Source: Holothuria scabra
Taxonomy: Eukaryota > Echinodermata > Holothuroidea > Aspidochirotida > Holothuriidae
Assembly: GCA_037179385.1 (NCBI GenBank)
Contig: CM074187.1
Coordinates: 47,216,879-47,280,878 of the forward strand
Direction: 5' to 3'
Length of the DNA stretch: 64,000 nt
Shown here: piece by piece, positions 20,977-32,760 of the stretch
Position numbering within the stretch: the first letter of the stretch is position 1
How the letters are laid out: every line of letters starts with the position of its first letter
Notes under the pieces: model-generated
The model's database searches: none
Seen by the model: only the letters and a program-made list of their open reading frames with translations
What the model was told of the DNA's origin: nothing
Translations under genes and position numbers: made by a program

Positions 20977-22992
20977 CCAGAATGCAAAAATGCATTGAGG
21001 TTTCAATGATACATACATGCTCTTTTCAATAAATGCTACATTTCTTGTAACAACTGGTGACCCAAAATAGCCTTTGTCTCCACCTGTAAGTGACTGGTTT
21101 TTCTTTCATACTGTGCCTTAAGATATTCTGCAAACAAGGTTTTCAGAGTTTGATGCCAGGTGATACCAGATGACCATTGACCTCCACCAAAAACAACACT
21201 TACAGTACTTTCAACTCACCATAACACATCCACATACTAACTGGGAAATCCATCCAAGTTTCCTACCTTGAGATATCCCATTTTGACAAGTTTTTCAAAG
21301 TTTGACCGATCATGACCCCAGATGTCCTTTCACCTCCACAAAAAATAACCTTATACAGACCATCTTCTCACCATAATTCATTTACATACTAATTTTGAAA
21401 TCCATCCACCTTTCATACCTTGAGATATTAGTGTAAACAAGAAGTTCGGAGTTTGACCCCATGTGACCCCAAATGACCTTCGACCTCCACCAAAATTTAT
21501 TGGGTTATTTCTTACATCATAACGCATCAACATATCAAGTTTGAAATGAATCAAAGTTTCCTACCTTGAGATATAGTGTGAACCAGGATTTCGGGGTGTG
21601 ACCCCAAATGACCTTTGACCTCCACGAAAATAAATCGGGTTCTTTCTTACATCATAACGCATCAGCCTATCAAGACTGAAATGAATCCAAGTTTCCTACC
21701 ATAATGTATCATGTAAACAAGGATTTCAGGTTTTGACCCCATGTGACCCCAAATGACCTTTGACCTTCACGAAAATAAATCGGGTTCTTTCTTACATCAT
21801 AACGCATCAGCCTATCAAGATTGAAATGAATCCAAGTTTCCTACCATAATGTATCACGTAAACAAGGATTTCAGGTTTTGACCCCATGTGACCCCAAATG
21901 ACCTTTGACCTCCACAAAAATACATCGGGTTCTATCTTACATCATAACGCATCAACATATCAGGTATGAAATTGATTCAAGTTTTCTACCATGAGATATC
22001 ATGTAAACAAGGATTTCAGGGTTTGACCCCATGTGACCCCAAATGACCTTTGACCTCCACCAAAATCAATAGGGTTCTTCCTTACATCATAACGCATCAA
22101 CATATCAAGTATGAAATTGATCCAAGTTTCCTACCATGAGATATCGTGTAAACAAGGATTTCAGGGTTTGACCCCATGTGACCCTAAATGACCTTTGACC
22201 TCCACCAAAATCAATAGGGCTCTTCCTCCCATGCTAATGCATCAACATATCAAGTTTGAAATTAATCCAAGTTTTCTACCATGAGATATCGTGTAAACAA
22301 GGATTTCAGGGTTTGACCCCACATGACCCCAAATGACCTTTGACCTCCACCAAAATCAATAGGGTTCTTCCTAACATCATAAGGCATCAACATATCAAGT
22401 ATGAAATTCATCCAAGTTTCCTACCATGAGATATCGTGTAAACAAGGATTTCGAGGTTTGACCCCATGTGACCCCAAATGACCTTTGATCTCCACCAAAA
22501 TCAATAGGGTTCTTCCTGACATCCTAACGCATCAACATATCAAGTTTGAAATTAATCCAAGTTTTCTACCATGAGATATCGTGTAAACAAGGATTTCGGG
22601 GTTTGACCCCACGTGACCCCAAATGACCTTTGACCTCCACCAAAATCAATAGGGTTCTTCCTTACATCATAACCCATCAACATATCAAGTTTGAAATTAA
22701 TCCAAGTTTCTTGTCTTGAGATATTGTGTAAACAAGGATTTTGGGGTTTGCACCCTGTGACCCCAGATGACCTTTGACCTCAATCAAAATAAATAGGGTT
22801 CTTCCTCTCAGTATGGGGTATCTGTGTACCAAGTTTGAGAACTGTCAGATCTTCCCTTCTCAAGATATCGTGTAAACAAGCAAAGTGTCACAAACACACT
22901 CACATACACACACACATACACACGCACATACACACATACATACACACACACGTCATCATGAATGCATAGGTTTCTCTTTTCATCGAAACCAA
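20977..22992 (+). mobile_element. Helentron/Pearl-like element B with 145-bp core array
   Basis: The left arm starts CCAGAATGCAAAAATGCATTG and contains GGTTTCAATGATACAT. About a dozen core monomers follow (21130-22860), with the GACCTTTGACC motif at a strict 145-bp spacing from 21611 to 22626. A distinct last monomer (TTCCTCTCAGTATGGGG), a CA microsatellite and the right arm ending CATCGAAACCAA complete it. There is no long target duplication; the insertion is consistent with an A/A (T/T) site. In molluscs, Pearl elements share this layout and are grouped with Helentron-derived non-autonomous elements; assignment here is by structure. Each monomer also carries GTAAACAAGG. No transposase is encoded. 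Confidence 0.8.
22883..22953 (+). repeat. CA/TA microsatellite of element B
   Basis: An irregular (CA)n with interspersed CATA units, located between the last monomer and the right arm, as in every copy of this family. Confidence 0.9.
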
Positions 22993-23053
22993 AAATTGTG
23001 ATGTTTACCTGTTGTTTCAATATAAGTTTGGGCGACTTGCTCTTGACCTCTAA

Positions 23054-23330
23054 ACTAAACCATAATCTGTTTTGATGAAACACCAGACACATGCTTCAAA
23101 GACTGAATAAAATTAAATGCACTATCTAATTGGTCAAGGGTGTCCAAACCCAGATCCCGAAGTTCCAAAAGGGGGGGGGGGGTCAGGGGTGTGAGTGAGT
23201 TGCACTGTTAATTACCCAAGTGTTTTATTGCTGATGAGGCAAAAAAGGGAGGCCTGAGTCTGTGAAAGTCCACCTTTGGATCCGTGCCTGGTGTCAATTT
23301 GTTCTCAATATTGGTTAGGAAGGTGCATTA
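23054..23330 (+). repeat. Possible hAT-like MITE remnant
   Basis: The segment around 23125-23292 has a G(14) run and ends GGATCCGTGCCTGG, matching the right end of the 150-bp element at 6233-6382. A matching left end is not clear. Confidence 0.35.
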
Positions 23331-25350
23331 GGGACATTGTCTCATTTCCCCAAGTTACTGTGTAGTATGCAGATCAAAGTCAATAGGCATTATGACCAGC
23401 ATGCAATTGTGGGCCTACAAAGAACTTAGCCATTAACACTATACTTTTGACCAACATATTCATTTAAATGTACAGATATGAGGCATAAAAAATGTGTAAA
23501 GCTTTAATTCTGTTGAATACAAAAGCAGAAGAGTTTGAAATACTTTTCTTGAACATAAACACTTACAGTCTTTATATTCCACTCTATCTTTAGCCTGAAA
23601 GCAATACCTACACTCAACATCAATATGCACATATTTCTTTTTTCAAGCAGTGGTCTTCAATTAGTTACCATGGTAATTTCTTTCATGTACATAGCACAAA
23701 TTTGTGAATGGCTGTAGGGCCACTTAAAATGTTCCTGAGATACACAGGATTCTTTTCATTTAAGTCTATAAAAAAGAAAAAAGAAAGCTGCATTTCAGCA
23801 AATTTTCTCATTTCAATTTTTATTATTTTATTCTCTCTTCAAATGACTGAATTCCAAGTGAACAGTTTTGCTTGATGACAACATTTCAGAGATTGGATCT
23901 TAATAAAAAAAAGTCTTCACAAATGCATAAGCATCTCAGGAGGTGACTGAACTTTAAAGAAAAAAATTATTCCATTTCGATGATTAAATTTTAAAATTCT
24001 TAAAATTTCAAAAATGGTACTTCAGAGTGTACAAAACTACAAGTGCTTCTGCTTAAATTGTGCCCTGACATTAATCAATGCTGAACAGAAAAACAAAGAA
24101 AAAGAATTGCTCAATCTTACAGAGCATTGTTAGTTAATTAGTTAGATGAGGTTTTATGGTTTTACAACCAACTAATTAGGTGGGGCAAACCTCAGCCCTT
24201 TTTTCAATTGTGACTCACTGGCTTGTTACAAAACATTGTATACTGTGTGTCATGATGTTTAACTTTACAATAGGAAATATGGGTTGGCAGTGTAACTATA
24301 CCCCCCCCCTCCCCCCATTGATGACTGATATCATCCCTTCAGCCAACTTTGTCTGATGTTACCATACCGACAAAAACATGCAGGCAAAAAGTAAATAATC
24401 AAAACCTAAGTATGAATAGTTTCCCGAAAGAAAGGAGAAATATTTCTTCAGATGTGGGCAGTCCAAAATAACCTTCAAGGGATGGGTTCAGGTGAGGGGA
24501 GAAGAGATATACTTGATAAATTACAGGCCAAGAACGAAGTTTGCGGTCATAACTACTGAATGTATTTAAGGTGTAGATAAGCTTCGATGGTCCACTGTTT
24601 GTAGTCAGTTTTTGTGAGTTGGTCTGAACTTGGCTGTGAGGTTTTGCTTAAAGGAAACAAATGAACAGTTAATTAATCTGTAATATTTGGGCTGGTTGAA
24701 GTTGTTATCTTCACAGTTATTGAACCTGAAATTTGGTTTTTTGGCAATACTTCGGAAATACATGAAATTGAAGTACAAACCAGGGGGCAGAAAATGAAAG
24801 ACCCATGAATTACAATATCTAATTAAATTGTCATATTAACTTGCAAAAACAATCAGTAATACAAAGAAAGGTTCTGGTTTGCAAGGCCATGAAAATGGAC
24901 GGCTTTAAATACTTGCAATATGTGGTTGGTAAGAAAATCATAAGAAAATACAATGGTATAATTTTCATAGTAACTAATATCAATGGAACCCTTACAAAAA
25001 CAGGTGAGGCAACTAGTCCCAAATTTGTTGGTTTTCACATGTTTTTCCAGGGGTTATCACAGGTTTTTGCATGAAAACATGCGTTTTCCCTTGACATTCA
25101 AACAATGGAGATTCAAACAACGAACAGCTTATTAAACAAAGTAGCCTAATTGCTAAGTTTTTCTTCGAGTCTAACTTTAGGCTGTGAAAATAGTCAGTGA
25201 GACTCAGTAATCCGATCCGGTTTCCATGGTTTAAATGACGCAACGAAATGATTCAATGAAAGTCATGCCTGTGTTTTCACTGCGATAAAGAATAGAATTT
25301 GTACCAAAGGTATCGTTGAAGTTTCCAAATGGAAGACAAAGCTTTGAAGA
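23331..25350. other. No gene; an R6 tail fragment at about 24128-24160
   Basis: AT-rich sequence. TTAGTTAATTAGTTAGATGA at 24131-24150 resembles, inverted, the CTAA-type tail of the R6 SINE-like family. A C-rich run lies at 24301-24317. Overlapping open frames at 24831-25074 on both strands have no recognisable motif. Confidence 0.45.
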
Positions 25351-27013
25351 CCAGAATGCAAAAATGCATTGAGGTTTCGATGATACATAAATGTTCCGTT
25401 TCAAAGAGTGCCATCACGCACCATTATCTTCTCATTCAAATGTTATACTAGCATGTTCAAAAAATAATTTTGTCATTCCAGATGACCTTTTGACATCCAT
25501 AAAAGCCATACATATCTAGAGTGACAAACAACAGACAGACAAATGGACAAACAGCTATCTTGAAAGATCACATTTAAAAAGGTTTCCAGGCTTTGACCCC
25601 AGATGACATTTCATCTCTGCCAAAAACTATGGGGACCATCTTCTGAACACAATGCATCTACATACCCAAATATGAAATCTATCCAAGTTTCCTATCTTGA
25701 GATATTGCATAAGCAGGATTTTCAGACTTGGACAAACAGTGACCCCAGATGACCTTTGACCTCCATCAAAAACATTATGTACCATTTCCTGACCATAGCC
25801 CATCTACATAACAAATATGAAATCTATCAAAGCTACTAAACCCGAGATATCACATATACAAGGTTTTCATACTTTGACCCCTGGTGACCCCAGATGACCT
25901 TTGACCTCCACCAAAAATAATAGGGACCATCTCCGGGCCATAACACATCTACATACTAAATATGAAATCTGTTCAAGCTTTCTACCTTAAGATATCGTGT
26001 TAACAAGGTTTTCAGACTTTGACCGATGGTGACCCCAGGTGACCTTTGACCTCCACCAAAAATGATAGGGACCTACTCCTGACCATAACGCATCCACATA
26101 CTACATATGAAATCTATCCAAGTTTCCTACCTTGAGATATTGTGTTAACAAGATTTTCAGACTTTGACCCCTGGTGACCCCAGATGAACTTTGGCCTCCG
26201 CCAAAAATGATAGGGACCATCTCCTGACCATAACACATCCACATACTAAAGATGAAATCTATTCAAGCTTTCCACCTTGAGATATGGTGTTAAAGAGATT
26301 TTCAGACTTTGCAACCTGGTAACCCCGGATGACCTTTGACCTACGCCAAAAACAATAGGGCCCATCTACTGACTATAACGCATCCACTTACCCAAATATG
26401 AAATCTATCCAAGCTTCCTTCCTTGAGATATCATGTTAACAAGGTTTTCAGACTTTGACCGATGGTGACCCCAGGTGACCTTTGACCTCCACCAAAAATG
26501 ATAGGGACCATCTCCTGACCATAACGCATCCACATACTAAATATGAAATCTATCCAAGTTTTCTTCCTTGAGATATTGTGTTAACAAGATTTTCAGACTT
26601 TGACCGTTGGTTACCCCAGGTGACCTTTGACCTCCACCAAAAACGATAGGGATCATCTCCTGACCATAACGCATCCACATACTAAATATGAAATCTATCC
26701 AAGTTTCCTTCCTTGAGATATTGTGTTAACAATATTTTCAGACTTTGACCGTTGGTTACCCCAGGTGACCTTTGACCTCCACCAAAAACGATAGGGACCA
26801 TCTCCTGACCATAACGCATCCACATACTAAATATGAAATCTATCCAAGTTTCCTAACCTTGAGATATTGTGTTAACAAGATTTTCAGACTTTGACCCCTG
26901 GTGACCCCAGATGACCTTTGGCCTTCGCCAAAAATGATAGGGACCATCTCCTGACCATAACACATCCACATACTAAGTATGAAATTTGTTCAAGCTTTCT
27001 ACCTTGAAATATC

Positions 27014-27304
27014 TGTTAGAAGCCTCTAAAGAATGCTTACCTGTAAAGTCCTTGGCTGATTCTCTATAGCTGGAGAAAATATGTTCAGGGAGCTGACTCA
27101 GTATTTGGAATGAGAAAGTTCAAAGTTCATACACTAAATCGCTAAATCAATACACTGTAGTTGGTATATACTTCACTAAGATTGCTCTTGAAAGCATTGC
27201 ACTAATTTCGCTAACTGTCTGACACTGCTGTACACTATAGCACTAAAAACCCCACCAAGTATCCTGAAGGGTGAGGAAGAGAAAAACAAAAGTCAACACT
27301 AACA
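27014..27304. mobile_element. Solo LTR inserted in element C
   Basis: A 291-bp insertion begins TGTTAG and ends CTAACA, with the perfect 5-bp duplication ATATC at 27009-27013 and 27305-27309. It breaks a core monomer exactly within the conserved GAGATATCGTGTTAAC block. TG...CA ends plus a 5-bp duplication are typical of a long terminal repeat left after LTR-LTR recombination. A short non-autonomous DNA element is an alternative. No gag, pol or second LTR is present. Confidence 0.8.
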
Positions 27305-27616
27305 ATATCGTGTTAATGAGATTTTCAGACGTTCACTCCTGGTGACCCCAGATGATCTTTGAACTACCCCCAAAACAATAGGGGCCATCTACTGACTATA
27401 ACGCATCCACATACCAAATATGAAATCTATCCAAGCTTCTTATCTTGAGATATTGTGTTAACAAGGTTTTCAGACTTTGACCTCTGGTGACCCCAGATGA
27501 CCTTTGACCTCCACCAAAAACAATAGGCTTCTTCCTCTCAATATGGCGCATCTATGTACCAAGTTTGAAAACTGTCACACATTCCTACCTTGAGATATTG
27601 TGTTAACAAGCAAAGT

Positions 27617-27678
27617 GTCACAAACACACACACATACACACACGCATACACACATACATACATACATACACACGCACG
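27617..27678 (+). repeat. CA/TA microsatellite of element C
   Basis: Irregular CA repeats with CATA units between the terminal monomer and right arm. The open frames on both strands here (poly-Thr/His and poly-Val/Cys) are artefacts. Confidence 0.9.
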
Positions 27679-27718
27679 CCATCATGATTGCATTGGTTTC
27701 TTTTATCATCGAAACCAA

Positions 27719-28530
27719 TAATTTGAAACAAAATTTTTGTGGAAGTATTGATGTACAAATCAAAATAAGTGTTAGCCTCTATGCGAGAAACACAGCAATA
27801 TTTTACTTTGTTCTCTGTTGATATAAGGTCACAACCGCTAACTGACCCGAATGCATGCATTGTGCATGCTATTACGTAACTGCGGTCGAAAAGCCGGCCC
27901 GACGTGTGACCTTTTAGATGGTACAATGGCTTCCACTTAAAAAATAGGGAGTAAAGCTGTATCTTGAACTAAAAAATACCTCACAATTCTTAGCAAGAGC
28001 ATCAAAGTACATTTACCATGGATAACGTATAGTAAAATTATAATTCTAAGCAAAAATGTTGACAAAATCTTGATGTATAAATGTTGGTCACTTTGTAAAA
28101 ACATGACAATATTTGACTATGCCCTGCTGCTGCCCTGCTGTCAAGAAACAAAGCTTCATAAAGATTGCTACATTTTACAGAAGGTACACATATTTCTGAC
28201 AGCCCCATGTGGACATATTTTGGAGACGAAATTTGATGTTTATGCAATAATGCAATGAAAAATTATAAATATACCTGATGAAAGTCACAGTATTCTTTCA
28301 AAAAGGAACAAAAAGCCACACATTGCAATATATTTTTGGTGTCCAGCAATGCCATTCACTCAGCTGTCCCTTTTAACAATGATCTACCCTAGCAACAACG
28401 ACCTCGATGATCCAAAATGAAGACAGTCTTTGGCTTGGTACTACTCTGCAGAAAACTAGGCGAAACAATGAAATAATTTTCAATCGTTGAGCTTACAAAC
28501 CATAGCTTGAGACAACACTAAAATGCACGA
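27719..28530. other. No recognised feature
   Basis: AT-rich sequence with a brief CpG-bearing stretch at 27865-27905. Open frames are short and overlap on both strands. Confidence 0.45.
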
Positions 28531-28538
28531 TCCTACAC

Positions 28539-30109
28539 CAGTGGCGTAGCCAGGATGGGATTTTTGGGGGGACCTAGGTAACAAGTGGGGGGGCCTGGTA
28601 CCTCCGAGGGTCAGGCACGGCAAGGCTATCTAAGCGGAGCGCCACTGTGAGTTGGCGCGGAGCGCACAAGAAAATTTTGGGCTTTAAAGCCCTCCAGATG
28701 GCTGGAAACGGCACTTCCCATGTGTTTTAAGCTGGATGTACCCAGCCTTGAAATACGAATCTCATGTCTGCGATGTCTAAATAATGAGAATAAAAAATCA
28801 ATCTATGAAAAATGGCAACATACACTTTTTAGGGACCCCAAAACTGGGCACTTCTGATCTGTGGCCTGGGGATGAGACTAAAGGGAGCTGGTATCTCCCT
28901 TTCCCTTGGGGAAAATTGTAAACTTCAGAAGCACGTAGATCGCAAATGCGGCAATATTTGAATCTAAGCAGAGCGCCACCATCAGTTGGCGCGGAGCGTA
29001 CAAGAAAATTTTGGGCTTTAAAACCCCTCCAGATGGCCGGAAACGGCACTTCCCACGTGTTTTAAACTGGATGTACCCAGCCGCAAATGCGGCAATATTT
29101 GAATGGATTTCAGCTTACCTAAGGCAGTACCTCACCCTTTAACAGGAAAACCAAAAGTAGTTGTGTCCCCTTCTGAGAAACTTTCTTTGCGTTAGATTTC
29201 CTAGATGCAAAATGGTGCTATGTTTGGCAAAACTTTGAACTGATTATAGGCCTGAGTTTTCGGATTTTCCCTTTTTGGGGAGCATGAAAAATATAAGAAT
29301 ATTTTTAGTTTTTGTAGAGATTTTACAAGAGACATACATACTATCAAAGAAACAATGTGCAAAATGGTGCAGTATTTGTTCATCGGTACATTACGTAGTC
29401 AAAATTAAAATACTACGAATAAATCCCTCAAAATAATTGAACCTCAAAGCAGAAGTATGGATCATGTGGGAAACACATGAAATCCGGACCTTGTGGACAT
29501 TTTACAAATCCCCCGGACGCCAGTGCCAACTAGTAAAAAGAGGACTTGTCGAAAAAAATCGTCCTACAGTGGCACTTGTCATGGGCAAGAGTGAGGCACG
29601 ACATAGGCCTACTTGTTAAGGATGGAAGGGAAGAATTATCCGAAGGCAGTACCTTACCCTTATCTGCTTACGGCATATTTTGTGTATAATAAAGTATAGG
29701 AATGGTCGTGTAAGAGTGGTCTCCAGTGTACAATTGCCTTATTTTCAATAAATCAATCAGCCATCCGAAAGGCAGAAAGGGTCTTAACCTAACAAAGTCA
29801 CATTAAAGTTTGTCGTCGAGACTTTCGTTTCATCTTCGAAGTGAAATGCAATAAACGACAGTGCAGATCACAAACGGTAGGCCTATCTAATTAAGTGAAA
29901 GTAGGCATTTTAAAGTTATTGCTTGATTTCATATGTGCGGACAAAATGTGTTTTACACACATTCATCCATGATTTTTTTTTTAATTTTTGCACATTTTTT
30001 TATTTTTATTTTTTTCAATTACTCTATCAGGACGCAAAAAATCTGGGGGGGCCTGGAGAAAATCTGGGGGGCCTAGGCCCCCCCAGGCCCCCCCGTGGCT
30101 ACGCCACTG
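28539..30109. mobile_element. hAT element with perfect 8-bp target duplication
   Basis: A 1571-bp element. The left end is CAGTGGCGTAGCCAGGATG and the right end, inverted, is CAGTGGCGTAGCCACGG, a 14-bp perfect TIR. The flanks at 28531-28538 and 30110-30117 are both TCCTACAC. G-rich then C-rich subterminal runs border the ends. An internal unit of about 120 bp (GAGCGCCAC, TTGGCGCGGAGCG, GGGCTTTAA, CCAGATGGC, GGAAACGGCACTTCCCA) occurs twice, near 28635 and 28973. No hAT transposase frame is seen, so the copy is non-autonomous. Confidence 0.92.
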
Positions 30110-30218
30110 TCCTACACGTTTTGCAAAAGTGTTGTCTGCATGAGTCCAAAGGATTTCCCTTTTGGGAAACCAAAAAGGGCCAACAATGTATGCAAGCAAT
30201 GCCTTAAGAGGGTCAAAG

Positions 30219-30523
30219 TTAAAGGCAGTCATTCATCACCCTAAACTACAGTTTCAGTATACATATATCAAAACTCTCAGTTGGTACAGCTCTTTGATTG
30301 GCATCACATTCAAACAATGCATCATAGCTAAATTACACAGCATGGGCACTGAGAGTGTCTTGATTACACATTATGGACTTGTATGGCCACTGGAACAAGC
30401 CATGAAGCAATAAACTAGGATTGTGTCTGGATAAAGATGAGTTTTAGATAAATGTGGGAGGGGCTAGAAGTAAGTAGGTTGGGAGAATTGGAACTGTTTG
30501 GGGTGATGAAAATATGCCTTTAA
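30219..30523 (-). mobile_element. R1 MITE, copy 4
   Basis: A TTAA-bounded 305-bp copy in the opposite orientation to copies 1-3. It begins TTAAAGGCAGTCATTCATC and is very similar to the copy at 43103-43404 (for example TTGGTACAGCTCTTTGATTG, GAAGCAATAAACTAGGATTG). The similarity implies recent activity of this subtype. Confidence 0.85.
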
Positions 30524-31380
30524 CAATCACAAGAAACAATACATTCTAACATCTTTTGAAATATGTTACACATTAAAATGGAGAGGAATGTTTTGTGTTA
30601 ATTCTGGACACAGTCCTCAGGGATAGAGTCCAGACAATTTTTCTCCCCTCCCATCATCTTGGTTTAATTATCTTAGCTATCATCTCTACTGATAATCATC
30701 TTTCCTACCTTCTTCTTCTTGATGAAGGAAAGCACCATCAGTCTCTTAATCCTACTGATTCTTTGACTTCTATGTAGTCTAATCAGAAAATACGAAAAAC
30801 TCTTTCTTTTGGTTGGATAACTTCGATACTTTCCAGTCAAACTAAAAGTTCTTTGCTCAATGTGACATCTTCTCAGGTGTTACTGAACGCACACAAGAAC
30901 TGTTAATACCGTGAATACAAACAGGCCTACATGAAATAAACTACAAAACATGTGGCACATGGTAAGGTGGGAAGAACCTTAATGTCTGTCAAAATGCTTT
31001 CCTTCTACTACTTAAAGCTACAGTACACACACAATCCTGCATGAAAGAATCTGTGAACTTAAGAATGGACGGGAGAGGTACACAACAGAGACAGATCCTG
31101 TCCTCAAAATAAAGAACAAGGAATAATATAGCTAGCCTTTATTCCCTTTTTCCCTCTTCCATGGTATACAGGGTATAAAAATGAATTTGTTTATATGCAT
31201 GTGGCCAATGAGCTGGATCCAACTGCTACTGAGGGAAATTGCTGTGACTGTCCCAACTTTAGCAATTGGTTAGAAACTGAGCCAAGAAACCTTATCTAAC
31301 CAACCCACTGCTACAGTTTTACTAAGACTAAAGTTAAATATTCAAATTATACACTGTATGTATTATAAACGGATAATTCA
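30524..31380. other. No recognised feature
   Basis: AT-rich sequence with short open frames only. Confidence 0.45.
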
Positions 31381-31699
31381 AAGGTGATACAGTCCCCCCC
31401 CCAACTAAAAGATAGTGTAGTACAATCCTGTTTCATGATTGTCTCTTTAGAGTCATGTGACAAGGTGATATGTAGTCTCCTCAACTAGGAAATAGTTCAG
31501 TATACAATCCTATTTCATGATTGTCTCTTTAGAGTCATGTGACAATATTTTTTCTTTTCAAATAAAAAATTTACTAGGTGTCATTTCTTGGTTTATCCTG
31601 AGGATGTAATTTTGCAATATTGTAAGTCATAAAAAGATACCTTGAAGAGGAAGAGGAGGAAAATAGTTCAAGTTTGGGCTAACTGCTTTTTTCACTTAA
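31381..31699 (+). mobile_element. R2 MITE, copy 4, with internal 75-bp duplication
   Basis: The right end reads AAGTTTGGGCTAACTGC and closes with TTAA at 31696. Inside, a block of about 75 bp containing ATTGTCTCTTTAGAGTCATG is present twice in tandem (31431-31460 and 31515-31545), which explains why this copy is longer than the others. Confidence 0.7.
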
Positions 31700-32055
31700 G
31701 CATATATCACTTTAAGAGCAGGTAATTATCAAGGTCATTCCATAGGCTTCCAGTGTAAATTCCTGCAAGGGTAGAATGTTATGGCATAATTTGTTGAGAG
31801 CTATACTCTTAAGACTATACTGTGTAATACTACTGTAAGAACAGGCTTGGGATCATGAATTCCTCTCTATCACCTTGTCCTCAATGACCTTTGGCATTCC
31901 ATGTCAACATTTCAAGGTCGCACTGTTTAAGCCTGGCTTGTTTGAAGCAGTTTGAGAGCCATTGTTTAAGTGGTTAAAAATCAAATGCTGTCTCTTTGGG
32001 TTCACATTAGTTTCTATACTCTTCCAAATTGCCCCTGTAATTAACTACAGTCCTC
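31700..32055. other. No recognised feature
   Basis: AT-rich sequence, short open frames only. Confidence 0.4.
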
Positions 32056-32059
32056 TTAA

Positions 32060-32268
32060 AAGAAGGGTTTATCACCCTGTGGACTGGGGGTTGTAGAATA
32101 TGCTCACGGTATTTCCTGGTTGTTGTGAGAGGCCAATAAAGGGAAACCAAACTTGCACTTGAACCATTCTTAAAAATAAATTTAAACTTTGAACTTTTTG
32201 TCCAGTTGACTGACACTATTAAACATAACCATGTTAATGTGTCATTAAACTCATCTAACTAACTAACT
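32060..32268 (+). mobile_element. R6 SINE-like repeat, copy 2
   Basis: The best-preserved copy: GGACTGGGGGTTGTAGAATA, GGTATTTCCTGGTTG, AGAGGCCAATAAAGGGAAAC, then CCAGTTGACTGACACTATTA and a tail CATCTAACTAACTAACTAG. The tetranucleotide tail supports a SINE-like retroposon. Confidence 0.65.
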
Positions 32269-32269
32269 A

Positions 32270-32760
32270 GAAGAACGGTTTAAGGTCACATCAAGTTTTC
32301 GTATGTTATTAAGCGTACACATTCTAAGCATTTCTGTGAAATTTGTACTGAAATTCAACATGCAGTTCTCAAGATATAAGAGCAAGAAAAGTTTTCACAC
32401 TTTCAACAAAAAGTGAACTTCAAGCAAGCACATGTGAGACATCATATTCTCACATAAATGAGCAGTGTTGATTTTCTTTATACACACAATTTTCTCCTCA
32501 ATAATCCTAAAATATCAGGATACAATTGCACAATTGGCATGAGAATTTTGAGAATTTGTATTCCAGGAAGGGCGGATCCTAACCCTATTAACTGCAATGT
32601 CAACAAAATTGTGTGAAAAACAAGGGGAAACAAAGCATTCCATGTCAATGTAAGGAAGTGAAATAACCTGTGCTGCCCTCAATCCACTTAGGAACACAAA
32701 TCTAGTGACTTCATTTACTAATAACTCAAAAAATACAGTGCTCGGTGCATCAGAATTCCC
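32270..32760 (+). mobile_element. R3 MITE, copy 2
   Basis: It begins at GAACGGTTTAAGGTCACATC and follows the R3 order: TTCTAAGCATTTCTGTGAAA, TCTCAAGATAT, AAAAAGTGAACTTCAAGC, AAGCATTCCATGTCAATG and GTGCTGCCCTCAA. The right end is diverged after about 32740. The 60-codon minus-strand open frame belongs to the repeat. Confidence 0.7.

Larger units (their letters stand above)
20785..23053 (+). mobile_element. R2 MITE, copy 3, split by Helentron-like element B
   Basis: The left part (20785-20976) starts TTAAGCGGACAAAAGCGG and ends GAGAAATAAAAAG. The right part (22993-23053) resumes AAAATTGTG and ends AAGTTTGGGCGACTTGCTC then CTAA. Together they total about 253 bp and match the uninterrupted R2 at 42301-42574, where the junction reads AAATAAAAAGAAAATTGTG. 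The inserted element is therefore delimited by comparison within the window. Confidence 0.85.
25351..27718 (+). mobile_element. Helentron/Pearl-like element C with 145-bp core array and solo LTR
   Basis: The left arm (CCAGAATGC, then GAGGTTTCGATGATACAT) is followed by about 200 bp almost identical to the left arm of element G. About twelve core monomers lie between 25570 and 27540, interrupted at 27014-27304 by an LTR-like insertion. The terminal monomer (TTCTTCCTCTCAATATGG), the microsatellite (27617-27675) and the right arm ending TTATCATCGAAACCAA follow. GGTTTCGATGATA and TATCATCGAAACC are exact 13-bp inverted subterminal repeats. Core type differs from B: TGTTAACAAG instead of TGTAAACAAG. 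Confidence 0.8.

Noticed and set aside
20977..27718. CRISPR-like regular repeats
   Set aside because: The repeats are contiguous 145-bp tandem monomers without unique spacers, in eukaryotic-looking sequence with transposon arms.
27575..27926. Open frames through the CA microsatellite
   Set aside because: They are translations of simple repeats (alternating His/Thr or Val/Cys).
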